Origin: Mermis nigrescens
Taxonomy: Eukaryota > Nematoda > Enoplea > Mermithida > Mermithidae
Assembly: GCA_036768485.1 (NCBI GenBank)
Contig: JAVLUZ010000143.1
Location: 4,206,346 to 4,270,345 of the forward strand
Reading direction: 5' to 3'
Length of the DNA stretch: 64,000 bases
The notes beneath the pieces are model-generated. The model was not told where the DNA came from. It saw only the letters and a program-made list of their open reading frames with translations, and made no database searches. Both the position numbers and the translations under genes were made by a program. Positions 11,995 through 23,500 of this stretch are shown here, one piece after another; positions within the stretch are counted from its first letter, which is position 1, and every line of letters starts with the position of its first letter.

Positions 11995-12313
11995 CAAACA
12001 ATTACTAATTTCGGCGCGAAGCGCCGGAAATTTTTGCGAATTTTAAACCTTTTTTGCAGTTTTTGTCTTCCCAAAAATCCTTATACACATATAAATACGG
12101 TCCCCAAAAGTCTTTGTACATCAGGAAAAATCTTTGCCAAATACAAAAAAAGAAACAATAGTTTTTGAATTGATTTCGACTTTGCTAAAATTTTTTCCTG
12201 AATAACGCCGTACTGTATTTCTGCGGTGTTTTATATATTTGCACTTGCAAATATAGCCTAATTTGTGAGAGATCTGATTCGTTTTGCATTATTCCTTTTT
12301 TCGTGCTTCTATA

Positions 12314-12762
12314 GTCTGTTTCACACAACTTCGGTCATAAATTTTAAAACCATCGCCAACAATAAGCTGATAGATTGCAATTATAGCAATGATCTGATAT
12401 ACGTATGATTAATGTAGTCACACCTGGGGATTGGGGGTTTGGGTGGTATGCACCTCCCCCCCCCGAGAAACCAAAATACCCCCAGAAACCAAAATATCCC
12501 CCAGAAACCAAAATACCCCCAGAATTCAATTTTTGAAATTTTTTTGTTTTTCCCGCAAGTTTTTGATGCCAATAAATATTGCTCAATGAGAAACGTTGAA
12601 AAATAGTGTTTTTCGCCATGCCACCATCTTTGAGGCCATTTTTTCACCTTTGAAAAATCTTGCACCCCCCTCCCCAGAATTTTAGTGCCGCCCACCTATG
12701 ATTGTAACCCTCGGCCTACTGTCGATGAAAATTCTTAGAATTTATGCACAAAGTTATGCTAC
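12314..12762. mobile_element. TA-flanked MITE, family GTCTGTTTCAC, copy B (split by a MULE-like MITE)
   Basis: Begins TA|GTCTGTTTCACACAACTTCG (TA at 12312-12313) and its interior aligns with the reverse complement of copy A through a GATCTGATATAC word; it resumes after the inserted MULE-like MITE with CTCGGCCTACTGTCGA and fades near 12762. Copy A thus supplies the uninterrupted site. Confidence 0.6.
12420..12700 (-). mobile_element. MULE-like MITE, copy 2
   Basis: Begins ACACCTGGGG, ends ...GCCGCCCACCTATG. The 9-bp flanks AATGTAGTC and ATTGTAACC match at six of nine positions, as expected for an aged duplication. Interior as in copy 1, including GTTTTTCGCCATGCCACCAT. Inserted in MITE copy B. 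Confidence 0.7.
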
Positions 12763-13408
12763 CACTTATAATTGTTGTTTGTTAATATGATTATCGTCTC
12801 TATCCAAATAATCATTGTGATTGTTAAGGTCGACGAAATTATTTTGCTTTTTTGATCGTATTAGTGTTCTCTTGTTTGATTGCTTTATGAATTTTTATTT
12901 TCTGTGCAAATACGAGTGACTCTTATTAGTTGACGAAACGCCAAAGAACCTGCGACTCTCTGTCTCATTTAGAAGCAAGTTTCTTGTCAATTCGCGCAAA
13001 TTTTATCAAAATTCCGTACGTTGTAAATTTGTAAAAAATGGAAGACGGATTGGTTACATTCAGTTAGAATTTCAAAACTCGTTAAAATTTTATCAAAATT
13101 AAAACACAATAGAATATTTAATTTTATTCCTTTTGTAATCAAAGTTTAGAAATTTGATTATCGTTTGAATCGCAAGCCCCACCTCCATGTTTGAACGAGG
13201 CTAAGTAAAGTAATTATATTTCCGCGTGATGATGCCAGCTTTTAAATCTCACGAAAATTCTAAAAGAAAAATAGAAAAGATCCCGGCTGTCAATACGTCA
13301 AAAATTTTTACCAATTATTAATTTATAAAACATTCACGTGCGCAAGCCCAAAAAACACTTTAACCAAAAACTTTACAGGCCTTACCCCGCACAATTCTGT
13401 CGTATAAA

Positions 13409-14111
13409 CGAGGGTTGTTCCAAAAGTTCGTTTTAGCTGTCTAATAATTTTTTTACTATCAGACTTATCAACGCGCGGTCTTTCGCTCATTGTTCTGCTC
13501 CTTCTGCTCTACATCTCTCAATTCATCATTTCTTCTTATCTTTTTACCGTTTTCCAGTAAAACAATTTTCTTTTATCATAGATAAAAAAGTGATTAAAAA
13601 TGCTGTAAAATAGCCCAACACAAAAGGTCCCATGAGTTTATTCTTCGAGAGATAAAGCCAATATTTTAGCTGAGAAATCTAACTTTATAAAACGCTCATG
13701 ATATTTTTTGTAAATGAAACGTGCATTTCTGATGAAGCTAGTTTTTCGTCTAAATCAGCAAAAATTGAGTTTTAGCGAAAAATGCAGCGCTAGAAAGAGA
13801 AAATGAATCACGATGGAATTTTCACTAGTGCGTCCATGAAACCACAAATTGTCTTTGTTTTGCCGAAATTTTGATATCGAATGCTAACCAGTGCCTAAGC
13901 TGCAACAAGATAAAAGTTGTTTTTCTTATCAAAGAAGCGATATAATTTAGACAATTTTTCTGGAAAAGGCGAGAGAAGGTGGAAAAAATGGTGACTTTAG
14001 ATATGTAAAGCAGAAGTTGCACCATTATACGCGACAAACCGCATGTTGATATACATCTATAACACAAAAAAGTTATTAGACAGCTAAACCGAACATTTGG
14101 GATAACCCTCG
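13409..14111. mobile_element. decayed Tc1/mariner-type element
   Basis: Inverted ends of about 40 bp: CGAGGGTTGTTCCAAAAGTT... on the left and ...GGGATAACCCTCG on the right, both carrying the shared internal word TTTAGCTGTCTAATAA next to the end. TA follows on the right (14112-14113). About 0.7 kb, no readable transposase. It ends 85 bp before the GPCR start codon, so it may sit in the promoter or 5' untranslated region. Confidence 0.6.
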
Positions 14112-14195
14112 TACGTTATAATAGAGGATCGTTTAAGAAGATTAAACATTCACAGAGAATATTTATTTTATTCTTTCATCTCCAAGTTACGCAAT

Positions 14196-14596
14196 ATGAA
14201 TTTTACGAACGATACCTCGACGAGGGCGGTTTACGCTCCGTCAGGAGGGTCGAAGTGCTCCTGCTTAAGCGTTAATTTGACATTTTCCGGCGAGGCGTTG
14301 CTCCTATTCTCAATCGCCCTCTCGGCCTTCATCTACAACGCCACCTTTTTCTACGTGATATTAAAATCGGGCGGCCACTTGCCCTGCATCGTGAAATGGT
14401 TTATGGCCACCGGAAGCTTGTCTTATACGATCAAAAGCGCCTACACAATCATCAGGTCGCACTACAACCTCGCTCTGGTCATTTTTGGCTTTGACGCATT
14501 GTCGGTGAACAAATTGTTTTGCGCCCTGCTAGACGGTCCGTACGCCATTAGCTGCTACGCCGGCTTGTTCGCCGTATTTTTCATTTCGATCGATAG
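14196..14596 (+). CDS. GPCR exon 1 (N-terminus to end of helix 3)
   Basis: ATG at 14196. The exon is clearly richer in G and C than its surroundings and uses codons such as GCC, CTC and ATC, marking it as coding. Donor AG|GTATTG with GT at 14597-14598. An open frame continues past the donor into a family 2 repeat that begins only about 10 bp later, so the repeat inserted right beside the splice site. Confidence 0.85.
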
Positions 14597-17500
14597 GTAT
14601 TGCCGCCCACACGCGAGCGTGGGGTCTGGGGAGGGGGCCTGGCTGGACCGTACATGGTCTGGGGAAGCTCGGGTAAAACAATTTCACCCCTCAGAATCGG
14701 CGATAATCGGAAAAATTCCGAAAAAGCATTGAACAGATACTGTTATAAGCTTTAGTTATCTAAATTTTGCCATCATCCTTTTTTGACCACATGTCAAATT
14801 TTCCTAATCTTTTCTTAAAAATTTTTGTAAAATGTTTTTACGCTTTGAAAAGATAGAGCATCGTCGGAAACGCCGAAATATGACGTTTTTGACGCGTACC
14901 CGCCTTCTTCAAGCCTCAGCGAGGCACCTTAAAATTTCAACTTCCCCTCCTGAATTCCCATGCTGTGCAAGTCTGGTCTGGACCCATTCAAGAATCTGAA
15001 AGGCCTCTTAGAAATCGACAACCCCAGAATTGAATTTTTGGTGCTATTTTTAGCGAATTCGCAATATCTGACCCCCGGACTTTGATTGCTGCCCTTGTAA
15101 ATGCATCTCTCGTTTCAAACAAATGCAAATGTGGGCAGGTCTGATATTCATGCGGTTTGTGTGTCCAACAAATTTTCGACAATAACAGAAATGGCCGAAA
15201 AATTAGTCGTTCAGGACAAAAATATTATTTTTTCCACGTTTATCATCAAGTGCTATTTATTGGGCAAGGGCGGTTTTAAGGGGGCGGAAGGAGCGCCCCT
15301 CCCCCATCGGCTCAGCATGGGTGACGGAATGAACAATAGATAAGCTTCTGCAGTGATTTTGAACATCATTTATCGTAACTTTTAAAAATTTTCCGGCGCG
15401 AAATTACATTTGTTCACTTTTTGCGGGTTAGAATCCTTATTTCCGGCATATTTTTCTCTAATTTTTTGTCATAAGTTATAGAAGAATTTTCGGCGCTTTG
15501 CAAGTGGGCTTCGCGCTAAGTAACAAGTATAGGAAATCGAGCAGTAAATAAAGTCTCACGCTTTATTTTCGCTAAAATTAAACGACTTAAAACACTTTTT
15601 TTAGTAAGAAAACGAAAGTATTTCAAAATTTTTCTAAAAATAGCGTCTTACTATTTATTTTGAATAAAAGTAGCAATGTAGCATGATGGAAAACCCCATT
15701 TTGCACCGTTTCCCATTCGTATGAAAAAATTGCACAAATGGCAAAAAAATTCTTAGGAATGATATTCTCGGGGTATGCGGATTTCAGGTGGGTCAAAGCT
15801 AGTGTTGGCAAAACGTTAACGAGAACGAAAGAAGGAAGGATCGTTCTCGTTCCCATTATCGTCAACAAAACGAGAACGATAATGTTTTTGGAACGATTTG
15901 ATTTACCGTTAACAGAACGATTGAGCATCTTAACGAGAACGGGAACAATAAAGTCTTCGGAACGGCTTATTTATCGTAAACGAAACGATAATTGATCATC
16001 GTTAACGAGAACAAGAACGAAAATGTTTTAGGAACGCTATGAATTATCGTTAACAGAACGATAATTGATCGTCGCTAACGAGAACGAAAACGAAAAAGCT
16101 CCTCGGAACGGTCTTGATTATCGTTCCAAATGATCTTAAAGTCAGTAATTTCATAGGTTATTACGTGCACGCATAATTACTGTATGTTTCTTTTTGTGAA
16201 TTTTGCAAATGCGTTACTTTACGCATGCATCTCATTCCCGCTCTTCTCCATTGTTTATCATACTCGATCAGTCGATTCTTTTTGAAACGTATTCTGTCTG
16301 CGATTCAGTCTCTCGAAACTTCATCGATAATATGGATATGTGTAGTGAGTCGGCGGAGCTAAACAGAGATTCTGTATTGGAAGCTGATATCATAAGTGGG
16401 GATGAAGCGGTAGATAGTGGTCATACGCTTTACGCTTGATAAAGAAAGCATGAAGAAGGAAAGTATTTCTACAAATTAGTTCAGTCAACATGAATCGCCA
16501 AAGATTTCAAGATGCTGATGAAAATGGATAAAAAACGCTAAAATTAATATTTTTGCACATAACATTCTTAGGCACCACCAAGAAATGCTACAATAAGCCA
16601 CAAAATGCCACCAAAAGCTACGTACTTTTTGTAAGTTTGTTTAACAAGTTCTAGCAGTCTTGGGTAAGGCCGTTTTGTCCACCCAGATTGCACCATACCT
16701 AGACGTGGGGTCAAGGGCGGATTCAGCGGGGGTTGGGGGCGGCTGCCCCCTGTCGCCAAAAATCTATTGTGTTTAGTAGAGAAAACTTGTATGTATTTTT
16801 TACTAATTTTAACCATTTTTATCATAATTTTCCAAAATTTTTCCGGCGCAGTGTTAATCCATTGCATTTACTGACTTTCTTGGCGCACAAAAGTCTTATT
16901 TTTACATCAGAAGAGTAGCTTTTGTACAGATCAATGTTTCTGTGGAAGTTAAAATTATTTAACGAGTAAATACATAGTAATTTAAGCAGTCCGTACTTTA
17001 TAGCATTTTGTGTGCTTTGTTCAGCATTTTATTATGATTTTTGAATTAATTTCTTGGCGATAGAACAAATTATTTGTGTTTTTTTGTAGAAACCTCTCGA
17101 AAAGTTTGAAAATTTGCTGAATTTTCTGCATCTTAAATGATTCTGTACCTATATCAAAACATGTCCAAAAACGGCTAATTTACAGGTAATGGCTCAATTT
17201 TGAGCTATTTTTGACACTTTTAAATAAATTTTTGGTTCCGTCCGCCCCCATGTCAGAAAATCCTAGATCCGCCACTGCGTGGGGTTTGGAGTATGCACCT
17301 ACCAGAAGGCCAGATACCTACCATGAAAATTAAAATACCCAACAATACCCCCCAGAATTTAACTTATGAAAAGTTTTTGTTTTTTTCTACGATTTTTGGT
17401 GCCTATAGATAGAGCTAGCCGAGAAACGTTGAAAAATGGTATATTTCCGCCATAGCACCATTTTTAGGACCAATATTTGACTTTTATAAAATTTTGCACC

Positions 17501-20500
17501 CCCAGAACTTTGGTGCTTGCAGTACCAGCCACATCAGCACCGTGTGAAAGAGTCTTTAGTCGGGCGGCTTTTATACTTGATAAGAAGCGCCACAATCTTA
17601 GCAACAAACGTTTGGAAAGCAAAATTTTCTTACGGCATTTGCGTTTTAAAAAGCTAATCTTATGCCTACCTAATCCTTATGCTTTTTTATTCTTTTCGTT
17701 GTCTACATAACAGTAAACAATGCATCTAATGTGTATGTGTATGTGTCACTTATATAAATTAGTAGATTTTCGCAACTTGACGTCAACAATGACAAAATAA
17801 TGCATGTACTCAATAAACGGAACAAACTTAGATGGAAAATGCCATGGAATGATTTAATAAATCGTAAACGAACAATAAATGATCATCGTTAACGGGAACG
17901 GGAATAGAAAAGGTTTTTGAACGGCTCAATTTATCGTTAACGGAACAATAACTTATCATCGTTTACGAGAATAAGAAGTAAAATGTTTTAGGAACGCTAT
18001 CAATTATCGTTAACGTATCGATATGCAGCTGTCATTAAGGAAAATAGAAACGATATTAGTTTTGGAACGATTTCAACTATCGTTAACGGAACGATAATTG
18101 AGCATCGTTAATGGGAACGGGAACGATAATTGTTTTTGGAACGTTTTGCCAACACTAGTCAAAGCCCCACCCTTCCTCACTCCTACGTGAGAAGGAACGT
18201 CGCTGGGCTGCTTCTGCGAAATTTAACCAAAACTCTGAAGTAATCAATTCTGATTGGTTTCACTTCATTTTTACCAAATTATGCAGTATTTTTGGTTTTT
18301 ACTGTTTTCTCGTTATTTACTTTATTTTAGCACTTGCGCCTAAACCCTTTTTACTGTAATGCTTGAGGTTTTTGCTTTTCACTTTTACCGTTTTAGTTTT
18401 ATTTTGTTCACATAATTTTTTTTAGCTCAAAGTTTTTTAAATGCCCTCAATGTAGCTTTGTTAATTTTACCAATATTCAAGCGACCGTAGAACGGATTTA
18501 AAAAGAATAACAATAGATTCGAAAGAATATCAGTTGGCTTTCAGATATGCACTCTTGTTAAGGAAATACTATAATTAAAACCGTAGATGAGTATCTTTTC
18601 AAAGATGCGTCGCCACGTACAAACGAAATCTAGTGCAATTAGTTCTGACCGACGTTACCAAAGCGAGGCTCGCCCTGGTGGCCCTGACGCCTTGGGTCGC
18701 TTCCGCTCTGTTCTACACCCTGGTCATCACTCAAGGCACTTACTCTGGCCCAGTTTGCTTTTGCTATTTCACGTCATTGTCGTCGGCCATTGGCACCCAG
18801 ATTCGTACCGCGGTCTTGGTGTTATTGCAACTCTGCGTGATCATCTTGTATTGCACGTTGTTTTGGCTGAATGGTCGCATTTTGAATCAATTCCACCTAA
18901 ATACGGCTACCCATTCGCTGGCCCAGCGTTTCACGATGTGGGCTAATATGAAAGTAAGCAAAACAGCAGGTCGTTACCGTACATGATCTTGGAGGGCTTT
19001 GGGAGGTTGTTTCACCCCCACTGAAATTTTTTCACACCCACCCTACCTGGAGTCGCTATTTCCCAAATTTCCAAAAATTTCCTAAGAAGTCGTAGAAAAC
19101 GTGCCTTTTTAAGCTTTTTTAACTATCTATTTGCTCGAAGTGTCAAATTTCATGCGCTTTGCGCCAATTTTATGACTATATTTTGCTCAAATTGTTCTAC
19201 TTTTTTAAATCTTTTTCGGAATGTTTTTTATGTTTTTATGCTCTAGAAAGATTGAGCATCGTCAGACGAGACAACGAACGATAGTTTTTTACGTTTTTCC
19301 ACCATTATTGGCCCCAAAAAGAGACTTTCAAATGTCACCCCCTAGAATTCTCATGCTGTGCACGTCTGGTCTTTACTCAGGAAAGTTTAACGAAATCTTT
19401 CATTAAGTAACCGTGAGTAGGCTCCTGGTCCTTGAGGCATACAATGCTTAAGCATAGTACGTGCTTAAGCATAGAGACTCTGAAATTGTAGGTGCAAAGC
19501 GCCGAATTTCGGACCATACTACTACACAATAGAGCACGCTACACTTTAAAGTATAAGCGTGAAGCATCGAACTTTTAATGCACAGTCGGTTATCCAGGAC
19601 GGGCGAAACCAATTAATTTTTATTGCCTTTTACCTAATGTGCATAAGTAGCGAGCAGCGTCATGTCAGACACCTCCATGCTACGGTATACGGCCTGTTCT
19701 AATTTTAGTTCAGTTTTAGTTTAGCTATCTTGGTTCGCTGCACATTGAAGCATTGGCGCAAAGGGCCGACCTGTTCTATTTTTGCTTGTTTTTTCAAACT
19801 TCAAGACATGTTAGCACACCTGGGCGTGGAGGGGGTTTGGGGGTCAAAATACCTCCTCCCTCAGAAATCAAAATACCCCGTCCCAGAATTCAATTCTAAA
19901 ATTTTTTCGTTTTTTCCGCAATTTTTTGATGCCAATGGATAGTGCTCGATGAGAAACGTCGAAAAATGGTGTCTTTTCCGCCATACCACAATTTTTATGG
20001 CGATTTTTAGACCTCTGAAATATCTTGCACCCCCCCCGAGAATGTTCTTGCTGCCAACGTATGCATGTAAGTGCGTGCATAATGAATCATCATCAAAAGC
20101 GAAGCGCTAAATTTGGACGTCAGGTTATACAACGATAATATGACACCTTAATTAATCAAAATCAGAAAAAAATCGCATATCTTTTTGGCCCGTTTAAAAA
20201 AACAGGCCAAAAATATTTACAGATAATTAGCCAGGCAGCACAACATAGAGCACGGGTTTACGGGGCGGCAGCACCAATACAAATTTCTTTACCACAAGGC
20301 ATCAGTACAACGCATAAAACATCATAAAAGGGGTTAAACGCTTAAACATAGAGACTTGGCCCTTGTAGGCGCGAAGCGCCAAATTTAGGGTATATATTTC
20401 TTAAAGTAGTGTACTGATTATATTCTGAGCATTTTTATCCGATCTGGATAGTCTAGCAGAGCACTGCTAGACTCTTCAACAGTGTGACAACTTCATTATT

Positions 20501-23500
20501 GTCTTCTCGTATTCATCTGCTCATCCTCAAATAGATCGGCATTTTTGCTAATCAATTTTTAAACATGTATTTTCGACTGGCCGAAGCTGTCTCATCAGCT
20601 TCCTTTTTGCCAAACTTTAATTGGTACCAGTAAAAATGATTAGCGCGTTCCATTTCTTCCATTGATTCGCTTTCATTTAGAGCATCTAGGAGTGAGTCAT
20701 AAAGATCATAGAGAATATGGATTTTATCAACAAACCTGCTTTAAAATGGTTCTGTTTGAAGGTCTTGTATACTATTCGGAAAATCTTCAAAATCTGAAAG
20801 CACGACTTTTACTAAAAAGCGCCAAAACGGGTTAGTCCAACCAGTTTCAATTGTACTCTCATTTGAGCTGCTTTCAGACACATCTGAAGAATCTTCATTG
20901 TTACTGCCTTCAGTGCTATAATCATCCGTCATTTGTTCAGACTCTGATGTATCATTCCTCATTTCCGATATCCCATGCATGAGGTATTTGTGTCTTTTTA
21001 AAGTAAAATTATTAAGTAATTGCTTACCGCAGATTTCACAGATTTTATTCATTTTGTCAACTATTCAAGATGTGACAGTCCTTAAATAAACTTTATTGTA
21101 CATGTGATTCGCGTTTACTTCACATTCTTGAGGTAGAAGCTCACATTCTTCACAATATTGGTCACTTCACTACCGTCACTTCATTCAATTTTAAGCCTAG
21201 CATGCGTATTCTTCATATGCAGAACGTTAAGCCTGGTACTGAAGTAAAAATTATCGTTGACAAAGTGCTTCGATTTTTATTTGACAGTATCTCCAACAAT
21301 CTCAACTTTTGTCTGTAATATTGTCAATAATAATAAAACCTCACGCAGAAAGGTGGTTTTCTGCCAATTCTGATAGCATCTATATAGGGGATTGCTGGTC
21401 AGTTGTTAGCTGATGCAATTACAAAGGCGACTTTTATAAAACGCGCATAAGATATACCTAATTAAGATTTTAAGAGGAATGTAACGATGTGATAGTTTTT
21501 GTGCAGAATGTGAGGATTTTGTGCACCTCACATTTTGCAGAAAAATCTAACATTCCAAATTGTGCACCTCACATTCTGCACAAAAAAACCATCACATCGC
21601 CACATTCCTCTGAAAATGTATACCAGGAGGTTCAAACCTTCTCACGCTTGGCGACTGAAAGTTAAAAGCAAACGCGCCCAATTTTCAGAGGAATGTGACG
21701 ATGTGATGGTTTTTGTGCAGAATGTGAGGTGCACAATTTGGAGTGTGAGATTTTTCCACAAAATGTGAGGTGCACAAAATTTTCACATTCTGCACAAAAG
21801 CCATCACATTGTCACATTCCTCTGAAAATCTTAATTAGGCATATCTTATGCGCGTTTTATAAAAGTCACCTATTTGTAATTGCATCAGCTAACAACTGAC
21901 CAGCAACCCCCATATAGACGCTAGCAGAATTGGCAGAAAATCACCTTTCTACAAGAGGTTTTATTATTATTGACGATATTACCAACAAAAGTTGAGATTG
22001 TTGGAGATACTGTCAACTAAAAATCGGAGCACTTTGTCAACAATAATTTTTACTTCAGAACCAGGCTTAACGTTCTGCATATGAAGAATACGCATGCAAG
22101 GCTTAGAATTGAATGAAGTGACGGTAGTGACCAATGTTGTGAAGAATGTGAGCTTCTATATCAAGAATGTGATGCAAACGTGAATCACATATGCAATAAA
22201 GTTTATTTAAGGACTGTCACATCTTGAATAGTTGACAAAATGAATAAAATCTGTGAAATATGCGGTAAGCAATTACTTAATAATTTTACTTTTAAAAGAC
22301 ACAAATACCTCTTGCATGGGATATCAGAAATGGGGATACATCAGAGTCTGAACAAATGACGGATGATGATAGTAAGTGAAGGCAGTAACGATCAAGATTC
22401 TTCAGATGTGTCTGAAAGCAGCTCAAATGAGAGTGCAATTGAAACTGGTTGAACAAACCCGTTTTGGCGCTTTTTAGTAAAAGTCGTGCTTTCAGATTTT
22501 GAAGATTTTCCGAATAGTATACAAGACCTTCAAACAGAACCATTTTACAGCAGTTTTGTTGATAAAATCCATATTCTCAATGATCTTTATGACTCACTCC
22601 TAGATGCTCTAAATGAAAGCGAATTAAGGGAAGAAATAGAACGCGCTAATCATTTTTACTGGTACCAATTAAAGTTTGGCACAGAGGAAGCTGATGAGAC
22701 AGCTTCGGTGAGTCGAAAATACATGTTTAAAAAATTGATCAGCGAAAATGCCGATCTATTTGAGGATGAGCAGATGAATCGAGAAGACAATAATGAAGTT
22801 GTCACATCTGTTGAAGAGTCTAGCAGTGCTCTTTAGACTATCCAGATCGGATAAAAATGCTCAGAATATAATCTGTACACTACTTTAAAGAATATACAGG
22901 GTGTTTCAAAAAAACGAAACCCATATCCGACCTTGTAACTTTCCAACGGCTCGCTCAATTTTAATGCAAATGGCTTTAAACGATAGACGAAAACCTTCGT
23001 AATAAAGTTGCGAAGTTTCGTATCCTTAGCTTGCTCTGTTCTTGTACAACGCGCAAGTGTGTAAAAGTCGTTCTTTTCATATATACAAATACAATGTGTG
23101 TTAAGAAATAAATCACGTGTTTGCAACGTTGTAGTTTTTTATCGAGTAAACATTTTAGAATACGGTCTGCTTTATTCAAAAGCCTGTTTGTCTAGCTGTT
23201 AGCCTGTAAATTTTCGTACTAATTCGCTTTTTGGTTCGAGAGCTATTGAGCTTTCGCCAAAAGGTCATTCCTTAGGTCGTGCACAAGCGCAAGCAACTCG
23301 CTGGTTATTTTGTCATTGCTGGCTGAACGGCCGAGGGAGTGACCTTAGACAAAAGCTCAATAGCTCTTGAACCAACAAGCAAAATAATACGAAAATTTAG
23401 AGGCAATCAGCTATATAAATGAGCTTTTGATTAAAGCAGACCGTATTCTAAAATTTTAACTCGATCTAAAGCTACAATGTCGCAAACACAAGATTCAGTT

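Larger units (their letters stand above)
15800..18157 (+). mobile_element. hAT DNA transposon, non-autonomous, 2358 bp
   Basis: Inverted ends TAGTGTTGGCAAAACGTT and ...GGAACGTTTTGCCAACACTA, flanked by a perfect 8-bp duplication GTCAAAGC (15792-15799, 18158-18165). Both subterminal regions (about 15813-16130 and 17865-18150) are arrays of variants of GTTAACGAGAACG and GAACGATAATTGATCATCG, probable transposase-binding repeats. A C-terminal hAT transposase fragment remains at 17514-17710. A MULE-like MITE, itself hit by a hAT-type MITE, is nested inside. It lies in GPCR intron 1. Confidence 0.92.
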
